Shown here: in pieces, positions 47,446 to 59,675 of the stretch | Position numbering within the stretch: position 1 is the stretch's first letter | Layout of the letters: each line of letters starts with the position of its first letter | Source of the DNA: Aedes albopictus | Taxonomy: Eukaryota; Arthropoda; Insecta; Diptera; Culicidae | Reading direction: 5' to 3' | DNA length: 64,000 bases | NCBI RefSeq assembly: GCF_035046485.1 | Contig: NC_085138.1 | Coordinates: 329,464,129-329,528,128 of the forward strand | Notes under the pieces: generated by a model | What the model was told of the DNA's origin: nothing | The model's database searches: none | What the model saw: only the letters and a program-made list of their open reading frames with translations | Translations under genes and position numbers: made by a program

Positions 47446-47611
47446 TTGCTTGTGTGATATCTTTTTTATTTTTCAATAAAATCATTATCAGTTTTTTGCA
47501 TAACTTTCTATAGCTATTCTCAAATATAGGAAAAATATAACATTAAGCAAAATGTTCTTTATTGTGTAACTGAAGCGGTTTTCGTAAAACATCAATAAAA
47601 ACCAATTTCTC

Positions 47612-49599
<1,988 letters not shown>

Positions 49600-49782
49600 C
49601 AATAAAAACCAATTTCTCAAAATTCGACATAACTTTCCACATACTTAGCATGCACATTTTCATGAAGTTTTTAATCTATTGGAATCTTATACTATTCACT
49701 AAAGGTAAAGCTCAATAAATGGTCAGTTATAATGCACCAAGCATTCTCCGGCTTGATATAGTGCGTTGCCTTGTTTTCATAT

Positions 49783-51058
49783 GCTTCGGAATGTTGGCTT
49801 TGCAGTCTTTTGGGGAATCGAAAACACTAGTTTATGATTTTTCCCGACGTTTCGGTCCGTATGGGACCTTTTTCAAGGGTTCTAAAATATAATTATTCAA
49901 CTATCAATACAAAATTTTAAACATTTAATTAGTTTTACAATTTACCAATCGGTCAAGGTTTTCTAGTCAAGATGGCTTTGCTAAACTCAAAAATGTCATG
50001 CGGAAGTTTTGGTCTAAATGGAAGATTCAAAGGTCAATTTTCATTTTATACATATTTGTTGTCCTGCACTGTACTCACATAGATTGAGCCCGTTCGGTTT
50101 TCAACCGTCGTGATGCGGACAATCTCCTACCTATCGGGTGGTCTAGAATTCGGTTCCTGTTTTTGGAATCTTCTACCATTGCTTTTCGCATGATATTCTT
50201 TTTGTTTGTGTGAGTCACTTTCTCTCTGTTTAGTTTAGTGTGTGTCTTAACTATCTAACCCTGAGAAGATTCTCTCATCTATCTATTTTGTTTTGATCGT
50301 CATCTTCTATTAGTCGTCTCGTTTTTCAGTAAGTGTAATAGTCCGGCATAAGCTACATGGAGATTGTCAGTGTCTGTGCGTTTGTTTACAGTATTGTTAG
50401 TGTTGTATATGTGGCAACTTTCAAGAATGTGTAGATTGCTTGTTTTGAATGTCCTATCTATGATGTTTGTTTCGTCTAGCTTAAAATTATGGTCCATCGT
50501 TGCTGCATGGTTAACAAGTGCCGTTTTTTCCCTCACCCAGCTAACCTCCGCGTCTTCGTTTGTATACCCTTTGTCTAGTAATGTTTTTAGCTAAGACACA
50601 CACTAAACTAAACAGAGAGAAAGTGACTCACACAAACAAAAAGAATATCATGCGAAAAGCAATGGTGGAAGATTCCAAAAACAGGGACCGAATTCTAGAC
50701 CGCCCGATAGGTAGGAGATTGTCCGCATCACGACGGTTGAAAACCGAACGGGCTCAATCTATGTGAGTACAGTGCAGGACAACAAATATGTATAAAATGA
50801 AAATTGACCTTTGAATCTTCCATTTAGACCAAAACTTCCGCATGACATTTTTGAGTTTAGCAAAGCCATCTTGACTAGAAAACCTTGACCGATTGGTAAA
50901 GTGTAAAACTAATTAAATGTTTAAAATTTTGTATTGATAGTTGAATAATTATATTTTAGAACCCTTGAAAAAGGTCCCATACGGACCGAAACGTCGGGAA
51001 AAATCATAAACTAGTGTTTTCGATTCCCCAAAAGACTGCAAAGCCAACATTCCGAAGC
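49783..51058 (-). mobile_element. Penelope-like element remnant with inverted terminal repeats
   Basis: Arms 49783-50249 and 50592-51058 are 467-base, nearly identical inverted copies. Both contain CCCGACGTTTCGGTCC-GGACC-TTTTTCAAGGG. Between them is 342 bases coding the C-terminus of a GIY-YIG endonuclease on the minus strand. Penelope-like elements are known for terminal repeats in direct or inverted orientation, so this fits a heavily 5'-truncated copy. Confidence 0.78.
50300..50591 (-). pseudogene. C-terminal GIY-YIG segment of a Penelope-like protein
   Basis: The minus frame reads LLDKGYTNEDAEVSWV, then KTALVNHAATMDHNFKLDE, NIIDRTFKT, LESCHIY, NTVNKRTDT and HVAYAGLLHLLK before a stop at 50300. 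The TALV-H...H-F-L pattern followed by LE-HI and IN/VN-RTD is what I recognise from the end of Penelope GIY-YIG domains. The GIY and YIG strands and the reverse transcriptase are absent, so it cannot act alone. Confidence 0.7.
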
Positions 51059-51059
51059 A

Positions 51060-52172
51060 AAATCATCCCAGTCGCATCCCAACCAAGTATCTACTTGTTT
51101 TCATAGAAAATATTAAAAAATGTTCATTTACTTAAGTCCTGTGTTGCAATAGCATCACGGATTCGACTAAAAACTTGTCCAGAGTAGTAGAATATTGCTC
51201 TCTGATTGATACAGAAGAAAAAATTACTTTCAAATGCATTTTTTATCAAAATTTTAATCCATAAAGATGGTCATATTATAAAAATGCATACTTTTTGCTC
51301 CATTGATGCAGATTTTCGACTCTAGCGAATCCTGTAATTATTTGTTTTCAACAAAGTTGGTCCTATGTTATCGTACACCTTATTTAATAATAATCGGATG
51401 CAAAGTTTTTATTTCCAACATTATTGTTATGCAAAATTTGCTTTAGGTTGCATGGTTATTTGGAAGAACCTTCAGAAAACGAAACTGTTTTGATTACTGT
51501 GTCTGTATTGGCGCACAGTAACCAAACCAGAAAAGCTATTAAGAAGCAGTTTTCTGCATTTGAAACCACATTATTCCCACTTTCGACTAGATGCATAAAA
51601 GTTGATTATTTAATATGTTCATGCCCTTTTGGCTTTACAATTGAATTTTATTCAAAAAATCGAATCTCACTTGTGACTTGAATATCTCAACACTTAATTT
51701 TCCGTTTGAGTTTACATTTTGCCAGAATGTTTATAACTCATGCTGCTGCAGCATGGCACATACTTTTCTGGTATTTAAAACGATATAACATATGTGAACA
51801 GTAATTTTATATATATTTTCAATTTTCAGCAATAAAAAAATTTACCTCATTTAACACCTGGTCGACTTTCTATAAAATAAAACTATTTTTATTCGATTCA
51901 AAAATGATTACTATAATGAAAGACGACGTTCTGAACAACAAAGCAAGGGTGGTTAAATTTGAACTACGCGTCTTCTTTTTATAGCCTTGTAAAGTTGTCC
52001 GTTTTATAAATTGAACAGTCCTTATTTACCCCGTTTATTGATTCAGTAAGCAAAACCACAAAATACTTAACAAAAAGTACTAAATAAACACGTCCTGTGG
52101 AATTACTTTTGAGACGCTGCAATTAAAATTGAATACAGTTCTGCTAATCGAATATATTTGACTTAGTCATAA
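51060..52172. other. No gene seen
   Basis: AT-rich remainder of the 46547-52023 element, then about 150 bases of flank. No transposase motif in any frame. Confidence 0.4.
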
Positions 52173-52176
52173 TTAA

Positions 52177-52291
52177 CCCTTCCGGACGCGCGCTGTTGTA
52201 AAAAGTATAACACTATTAGAAAACCTCGCTCGTCGTATGAAGCGAGAGTGCGGTGCAGTTTTAGCTGCTTGATGGTGCGCATCCTGAAAGG
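52177..52291. mobile_element. 115-bp piggyBac-like MITE at TTAA
   Basis: Flanked by TTAA (52173-52176, 52292-52295). Ends CCCTTCCGGACGCGC and GCGCATCCTGAAAGG are imperfect inverted repeats. CCCTT-type ends at TTAA fit a piggyBac-type MITE. Confidence 0.65.
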
Positions 52292-52647
52292 TTAAGGAGT
52301 AGAAAGATTGACAAAAGTACAAACAAACAAACAATATTCTATAATTAATGTGTTATATCTTGCTTGGCCAATTGATTTCGAAGTGAACCCGATTGCCTTT
52401 CCGTAAATTGTTGTCATACAGAAAAAAAAGTGCACATCCAGAAAAACCATTAGGTGGCAGCCTTTCTCCAGTACGAAGCCTCCATCGGCCATCGACAGAT
52501 CACCCCGAAGTCGTGTGACGGTCATTAGGCGCGCCTCGGAACAGTTTTATCTTCGACGAGGGCATGCCTTGAGCATTAGGGAAGCACCTCGCTTAATCTT
52601 TATATTTTCCCTTCTGATTTCTCAGGCTCGATACAGCTAGGCGAGAG

Positions 52648-53690
52648 TAGGGTTACCATATTGTTCACACATGAAAAGAGTACATTTAAGAATTCTGATA
52701 AAAGAGTACAAAAGAGTACAGCAATCGAGTAAATATTGATTTCTTTCTATTTTTTTTCGATTAAATACTGTTTGACACTCTTGAAGTTTTCAATATTTAA
52801 ATTCTGTAAACCATACTTGACACATAAAGATAGGTAAATTTTCTAACGAAGTGAAAATCTTGTTGTATTAAGTTGTGTCGTCTACTTAATACATCACTGG
52901 ATAGTTATCACAGCAGTTTCTAGTCTCACATTTTTTCAGTATTCATGCCAACTATTGACCAATACAAATACGTGTGTGTTAGTAATTTGTTTTCAAATTC
53001 CTTTCGTTAAGAATTAGAGAGAACTGTCAATTATTTCGTTCTTCCGTAGATGGGTTTCGCGAGACTTTTTTATTTTTTTTTGTGAAACGGACCTAGTGTG
53101 ATGGCTAAAACACGTGACGCTTACGCCGAGGACCTAGGATCGAATCCCAATCCCGACAAACTCGCAAAATGTGAGTTCTTTCTTCGGAAGGGTTAAAATC
53201 TCGTTAATACTGATTATAAATTTCTTTTAAGAGCTCAATGGAAAATGTAACTGACTGCTTCGTTCAAGACAGTTTAAAAAACTGATACTGCTTTCAAAAG
53301 CTAACATATTACAGAAACGAAATACTTTCGTTATTATTTACCCTTCCGATTATTGCACGTCAAAGTGAAGCCATTTTTGCAAAACAAATTAATTAACGAC
53401 AGTTTTAATCATAATCTGAATGAATTAATGTGATTTCGATGGAAGAAAAGGAAAATAAAGATGGCCTTTCTTCTGCAGATAAGACCTATCGTTGAGTGAT
53501 TCTAATTTGTAGCATACTGTTTTTTTACTACTTGTAAGGTTATTTTGATTGATATGTATATTTCATCAGAAAAATGTAATTTTGCAAAAAAGAGTACAAT
53601 TGGGCCCATTTTACCAAAAAGAATAGTACGCTCAATTTATAGCTGAAAAAGAGTACATGTACTCTAAAAAGAGTACGTCTGGTAACCCTA
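52648..53690. mobile_element. hAT-like non-autonomous element, TSD GGCGAGAG
   Basis: Ends TAGGGTTACCA and TGGTAACCCTA (one mismatch region), with exact 8-base duplications GGCGAGAG (52640-52647, 53691-53698). Subterminal AAAAGAGTACA motifs cluster at both ends (52671-52720, 53585-53677), like hAT transposase-binding repeats. Carries SINE family A copy 3. No transposase. Confidence 0.85.
53084..53219 (+). mobile_element. tRNA-derived SINE, family A, copy 3
   Basis: ACGGACCTAGTGTGATGGCT head, B box GGATCGAATCC, body AAATGTGAGTTCTTTCTTCG and end AAAATCTCGTTAATAC, matching the copies at 10788 and 16181. It sits inside the hAT-like element. Confidence 0.78.
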
Positions 53691-54132
53691 GGCGAGAGTA
53701 GTTGCCAAGGTGGTGGTCCCGGCCGGCTTATCGCTTGCGGCTTTTCGGAGGGATCATTAATAAAAACAAAAGAGGAAAATACGGTCGATAATTGTATTAG
53801 GAGCCCATTATCCGTAAGCGCTGAGAGGCACGGGAAGAAAATGGAAGAATTTGTGGAACATGTCCACTTTTTGGAGTTCATGATTGATGGATTTTGCTTT
53901 CTGTGAGGTGAGAAGATGCACACCCTGAAACGGCAATTACTGCGAGCCGACGTTTGAAGAGAATACGACAACGATTCATAGACGTGTTTCTCATGATTTT
54001 TTAAAACTATATCACCATGTTTGAGTTTTTGCATTTCTGCATTTCAACTTAAAATTTCTAGCGTATGTTGTAGAGGCCCTTCGAGCGAGTGGTTTTAATT
54101 GTATGAATGTTTCAATTGCTGCAGAAAACTTT

Positions 54133-54330
54133 AAATAGGGGGCATGGCGTGCCATTTTCTTGAAAATACGGATTTGTTGCTTTCGCTTTTAATCGAATCG
54201 TTCTGCCGGGTTTCATGCTGCAGCATGACTACCGTCATTGCGTTCTTCTCCTCCAGCAAATCTCGGCACTTTTTATCGAACCCTTCACAGGGGTTCGCCG
54301 TCATTCAAGAACGCTACCCGCAATAGCGAG
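54133..54330 (-). pseudogene. Short LINE (RTE-type) coding scrap
   Basis: The minus strand reads CRDLLEEKNAMTVVMLQHET followed by RQN, which matches the linker of the RTE LINE at 57800-57880 (CRTVLEEKNAARAVMLQQGT). Only about 50 codons are recognisable. Confidence 0.55.
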
Positions 54331-54631
54331 ATTCGGTTACTACGGTCGCTCTAGATCGTACCGAGGCGGCTGTCGGTGCCATACATTATAGATAACAAAA
54401 ATTTTTGGGCTCATTTCGTCCATCACGAGCTAGTGGTCAGAGTGAGTACTGGCGCCATAATAGGTAAGATGAGGAGAGTGAGTGCTTTGAATAAGATTTC
54501 CAAATTACCAACTTTTCTATTTTCATTGAGAAATCACCATCATCATATTCTTCCAAATGTCACATAAAGCACCCGACATTTCCAAATTAGGTGACAAACG
54601 ACTCTTTCACCCGGGTTCGACCGTTAGCTAC

Positions 54632-54818
54632 CGAAATCCGAAAACATTCCCACCCTTTCGAACATATTGGTAGCTTGTCCGCTCCAGTATAGCCATTTTT
54701 CATCTGCCACACGGAAAGGAACCCTTTCCCAGGTAGGGTTGATGTAGCTACCGTCCTCGTACCCATCGTTATCCTCAGCAGCACCACCACCGCGGAGATC
54801 GTAATCGATGAGTGACAT
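54632..54818 (-). CDS. Candidate first coding exon of an unidentified gene
   Basis: On the minus strand, GAAAAATG at 54818 opens a 62-codon frame starting MSLIDYDLRGGG, passing through an acidic Gly/Asp-rich stretch and then INPTWERVPFRVADEKWLYW and ERVGMFSDFG. A splice donor G|GTAGCT follows at 54632/54631. The GC-rich, non-repetitive context, good start context and ordinary amino-acid make-up after the acidic segment argue for a real exon. No hydrophobic or catalytic motif identifies the product. The next exon would lie at lower coordinates; none is evident in this window, which would imply a long intron. Confidence 0.4.
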
Positions 54819-54869
54819 TTTTCTCCGTTTTGTGTCCGAATCCAAACAACCGCAGCCGAACGAAGCCAC

Positions 54870-56599
54870 AACACGACAACATCGATGAAAGGTGATTACG
54901 ACCTATCGGCACGACGGACGACACGGCACAGTTAGAGTTTAGAGGTCCGCATGGCAGGCATTAGTTCTTCTGAACCAAGCAAGAGAGGTGGAATGGATTG
55001 TAGTGGACAGAGAAAACAACGAATTAATTATCGATGGTAATTTATCACCTGTTGAGCATCGATTCCGATCTGGGGAAAGATTTGCCGAAAGAGAATGCCT
55101 GAGATAGTAGAGTGGCCTACATATATACGGGAAAATAAATAAATGTGATGAATTCCCAACTTTGGATCATGATTTGAATTTGTTTTCAGGAAAACGAGAT
55201 CCTCCAAAAATTTGAGCATCTTGATAAATAGAAGACACATTCTACCGTGACTTCACAACGTTTTGACGCCTTTTTGGTCAAATTTTTTACTATAACTCGT
55301 AAATTCGACCGTTACCCGCTAATATTATTGCATATTCGGTTCGGATTCCTTCTAAAATTTCCAATAAGTATGATCTGTTGAACAGTTAGTTTTCAATGAA
55401 AAAGATTGTAAAATGGGAATTAGTAGCGTGACGTTATAACGTTGTAATGGATTACCAAAAAATGTTTTTTTGTTTTGTTTTTCAAATGATATATTAAAAT
55501 TTGCTTGTACAATGTTTTTGTGCACTAAATAAAATTAAATTTTCAAGGGACCATCTTGGTAGTCAATATTTTTCATTTCAGTAGTTTCTTCGTTCTTTTT
55601 TGGGCCACTCTATCGGGACAGTCAGGTGGTGGTATCCCAATGCGGGTGTATGCCGTATTCTATGGGACGGCGATAGAATTGGAAAAATGTCACAACAAAT
55701 ATAGGCGTATTTTTCAATATTTATCAGCCCCAACCGCACTGTCGAGCCGAACGGAATTCATTAATTGTCGCCATGGGAAAGGTTAATAATGATCGGTTCT
55801 GAATTTACAAGCATCGGGTAAATTGGAAATCTGATTGAGGGTACGAAGGGGAAATCGAGTTCGGTGCAACTCGTCGAAATAATCAATTTCGAAAACAAAA
55901 ATAATTATCAGTGGAATGTTTCATATTTATCCAGCGAGAATGGAATTCGCTGTCACCAGAGTGTACCGTGCACGCGCAACCTCGCGAGAAAACGTTGATA
56001 AATTGCACCCAAAGTGTTGATTAATAGTGAGCCGATGTTCGAACTGTCGCCGCATTAGGAACTGAAATTGTGATCATTTATTATTTGCCTCTTGTGGTTG
56101 GCATTCTGGCTAATAAGGCACCTGGTCCATCACGGATGGGATCATTAATATCGACGATACCCAGTTGCATCTTATCTGTGCATCTTAAATTTTAAACTTT
56201 AAATCATTCGGAACCGGGTCGTGGGAACGATAACCGAGTATGATTGGTATGAGATGAGTATGAGTATGAGTATGAGATTGGTGACATCATTGCATTGTAG
56301 CGCATCCATTTATCTTCAATCTCTGTGAGTGTGACATTGTACTATCAGGGCCAGTATGAGACCTTCAGCAGTTCATTATTATTTTTTTATTAGAGAGATT
56401 TTAGGCAGTTTATTAACCAAATGTCGTCAGAGGAATAAATAAAGCCATAGGGTAAAAGCATCAGTTTTAGCCAGTTAGGTGTTTTGACCTTAGTGTGATA
56501 TTAACCCTGTTGCGATCTAAACCAGCAAAAATTATTTATTACTATTAGATCCTAATATAACATGAAGATTGGCACGGTAAAGGCTGGGTATGCTGCGCA
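54870..56599. other. Mostly unassigned, possibly gene-flanking DNA
   Basis: 54880-55020 would be the 5' UTR or promoter side of the candidate exon. A short (GAGTAT)n run is at about 56248-56276. No transposon ends recognised and no other coding frame supported. Confidence 0.35.
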
Positions 56600-57955
56600 A
56601 TTCAGATCCCATTGTGATCCACTAGCCTCTGCCCAGCAACTCCCAGTACCGGCCGAAAACTATGAGCAACCTTAGGGAAGATCGGGTAACCAACCCCGTT
56701 GGGAACTTTGGTCGTAGGCTGACAGGGAAGGTGGGGGGGGGGTTTGCTTCGGCAAACCTGAGCGTCTGTTCTCCAGGAGGAGCGGCTTACAACAGCGTCT
56801 GATACCCATGTTAGGAGCGGCTGATCTACGTTCGAGTGCCAGGGAAGGACTCTAAGCTCAACTGTGCACTATGGTCCTACGGAAAGTAGGGAGTTGGTGT
56901 CAGGCCCTACGAGCCAGCCGTAAAAAAAACATAGTAACGGAAAATCAGCAACAGAATAATACGAACCGAGACCAACAGTAACGACCCCAGCGAACAAAAA
57001 GCACTTGCGATTGGAAACTCGGTACGTGGAACTGCCGATCTCTCAACTTCATTGGGAGTACCCGCATACTCTCTGATCTACTGAAGGACCGCGGGTTCGG
57101 CATCGTAGCGCTGCAGGAGGTGTGTTGGACAGGATCCATGGTGCGAAAGTTTAGAGGTAATCATACCATCTACCAGAGTTGCGGCAACACACGCGAGCTG
57201 GGAACAGCTTTCATCGTGATGGGTGATATGCAGAGGCGCGTGATCGGTGGCCGATCGACGAAAGAATATGCAGGTCGAGGATGAAGGGCCGATTCTTCAA
57301 CATCAGCATAATAAACGTGCACAGCCCACACACCGGAAGCACTGATGATAACATGAACGCATTTTACGCGCAGCTCGAACGCGAGTACGATCGCTACCCA
57401 TGCCACGACGTCAAGATCATCATAGGAGATTTGAACGCTCAGGTAGGCCAACGATTGGTAAGTTCAGCGTCCACCAGCAGACGAACGAAAACGGCCTACG
57501 ACTCATTGACTTCGCCGCCTCCAAAAATATAGCTATACGTAGCACCTTTTTCCAACACAGCCTCCCTTATCGTTACACCTGGAGATCACCACAGCAGACA
57601 GAATCTCAAATCAACCACGTTCTGATTGACGGACGGCACTTCTCCGACATTATCGACGTCAGGACCTATCGTGGCGTCAACATCGACTCCGACCACTATC
57701 TGGTGATGGTCAAACTAAGCCCAAAACTCTCCGTCATCAACGACGCAGCCGAGAGCACCATCGGGTACGTGGAACGGAATCGACGGAACGAATGGTTCGA
57801 CGAAGAGTGCAGAACGGTTTTGGAGGAGAAGAACGCAGCGAGGGCGGTAATGCTGCAGCAAGGGACTCGACAGAACATGGAACGTTACAAACAGAAGCGG
57901 AAACAGCAGACCTGCCTCTTTCGGAAGAAAAAACGCCGCCTGGAGGACGGAAATG
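56600..57955 (+). mobile_element. RTE-clade LINE, 5' half, cut off at the 3' side
   Basis: A GC-rich 5' UTR (G8 run at 56736, GGTTTGCTTCGGCAAACC hairpin) is followed by the endonuclease domain from about 57020. Sequence stops resembling the LINE near 57955, shortly after the endonuclease, with no reverse transcriptase. Loss of the 3' side is atypical for LINE insertions and suggests deletion or replacement after insertion. Confidence 0.8.
57020..57955 (+). pseudogene. AP-type endonuclease domain of the LINE, frameshifted
   Basis: Frame 1 gives LGTWNCRSLNF, then GFGIVALQEVCWTG (catalytic Glu) and ends with a stop near 57280. The next frame from 57281 gives GRFFNISIINVHSPH and KIIIGDLNAQVG. 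The third from about 57455 gives TIGKFSVHQQTNENGLRLID, YTWRSPQQTESQINHVLIDG and NIDSDHYLVMV (catalytic Asp-His). A small deletion after DLNAQVG explains the last shift. It belongs to the same clade as the minus-strand LINE at 2926-5283, which complements it at the 3' side. Confidence 0.85.
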
Positions 57956-59400
57956 GAATAGGGGTGTTTAACACACAAACCCTCCCGCCCCATTGTGCAC
58001 GGCACTGGGTATGTCGTTACAATAGAAATACACTAGAACTCCAATGGCGCTGTAATCACTTTTCCCATTTAATTAAAATAATAACTTTAATGTAATAATT
58101 TATTGTTTTTAAGTGTCCAGCTTGTAGAGGATCTTCTGTTGTGGTAAACAAATTTTATTTGACACTTCTAGTACCGCTAGTGACGCTGTAAGGTCGTGGC
58201 AAACTAGATGTTAGTCACACGAACAGACGCGACATTGAACTTCTGTGGCTACACCCAAAACAAGAAATCATGAGCGTTGCGTGCACAACGTTGCAAGCGC
58301 TAAACGCTCACGTGATATGTGCGAAACACTCACAGTCTGTTGCGCACAAGCGCTCATAAAGTTTCCAGTGCTCGACAACGGACGCCGGCGGTACTCGAAC
58401 GTGTACGGACTGATGATCACACGCACACACATACTGTATGGAAACCAGTCTCATCACCGTACAGTTCAAGTGTGTAAATATCAGTCAGTCTCGTACAATG
58501 AGAGTCTAATAAAGGTGTGGAAGAAGATACTTCGTGTGCGTGCGATCCGTGTTTGGTGCAAAACATCTCACTACTACATGCAAAGCGAGCTCCCATAAGA
58601 ACGCGTGTCAAATAGTGACGTCACTATTTGTGTTTACATTTTTCTTTGCTTACTAATACATAGCCATCTCTTCTTCTTCCTCACCTGTAATATACTCTCA
58701 TTGAGTCTCGTACTCTCCATCGTCCGGTCCGGTAGCATTGCACGTTGTTCGCGTCTCGAAAAACTTCAGTTCGCGCTGTGACACCGCGGTTAATTTCTTT
58801 CACTCGCGCAAAGTGATCCAATGGAAATGTTTTTGTCGTCGGTCGTCGGTCGGTTATTAAATATTAATTTAACAAATTTTCTTCGATCGAGTGCGGAAGC
58901 GGTTGATTAAGTGAGGACCAAAGTTCATATAAAACCCAGCCACGACGGGACGACGGGCTTTTTTTATTTGTGGTGTCTTAATGACAGACGGCTAAGACCG
59001 TTCACGGTCCTTCTCGCCCCTACGACGGGCTTGTGTCGGTCAGAAACCAGGCGGATGCCAAGGTTGATAGTGTTTATTTTTTTTATGTCATTAAATAATA
59101 TGATAAAGAAGAAAAAATTGGTGGTGATTTTGTGTTTTAATTGCATTTGCTTATAATATTGTGAAAAATACAGCTTACAATAATTGTGTTGGTAGAAATA
59201 AGTGAAGAGTGTTATAAAAATGAAAATAAAGATTCCATCTTTTCCATCGAAAAAGTGAATTTATCCGCTGGATTACTGATTACGTGTTCGTCCTAGAGCG
59301 CCTGAACTGGATTATGAATTGATATCCTCCAAAGGTAAGAACATTTTTTTGTAGTTCTGAGATAAAACTTATTTGGATTACAGGTAAAACAAGATACTTA
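57956..59400. other. Unassigned; possible LTR-like or promoter-like DNA
   Basis: 58200-58620 is GC-richer with a TCAGTC initiator-like site (58482) and AATAAA (58509), which could be a solo LTR, though I could not find matching target duplications. At 59334 an AAAG|GTAAGAAC donor follows a stretch without ORF, so a non-coding first exon of a plus-strand gene is possible. Neither reading is firm. Confidence 0.25.
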
Positions 59401-59417
59401 AGCGCAGTTTCGAGTTC

Positions 59418-59675
59418 GAAAGGAATCGCTCAAGAAACTTCTTGAGAATAGAGTTAATAAACTATAGAGGACGAATGTCGCTGGTGTTCCTTTTGTTCTC
59501 GCTCGGGAACATGTCGGGTATCTATCTGTCAAACTGCATACTTTTTTGCTTTGACACTTATATCCCTGCCTATTTCCGCCAGCAAGAGATGTTTCGGCGG
59601 CGACGCCAGCGACATTCTTCCTCTATAGTTTATTAGCTCTATTTTCTTGAGTGATTCCTGGCAGAAACTTTCTTC
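59418..59675. mobile_element. Small inverted-repeat element
   Basis: Inner arms 59452-59481 and 59605-59634 (AAACTATAGAGGA, GAATGTCGCTGG) pair almost perfectly. Outer arms GGAATCGCTCAAGAAA / TTTTCTTGAGTGATTCC extend the pairing to about 59420 and 59668. No ORF. Confidence 0.6.

Noticed and set aside
53540..54034. 164-codon minus-strand ORF
   Set aside because: Crosses the end of the hAT-like element at 53690, so it mixes transposon and flank, and contains no motif.
57170..57451. Antisense ORF over the LINE endonuclease
   Set aside because: Shadow of the plus-strand endonuclease coding sequence.
58245..58598. 117-codon plus-strand ORF
   Set aside because: Composition resembles chance translation of GC-richer DNA with poly-CA; no domain and no splice context.
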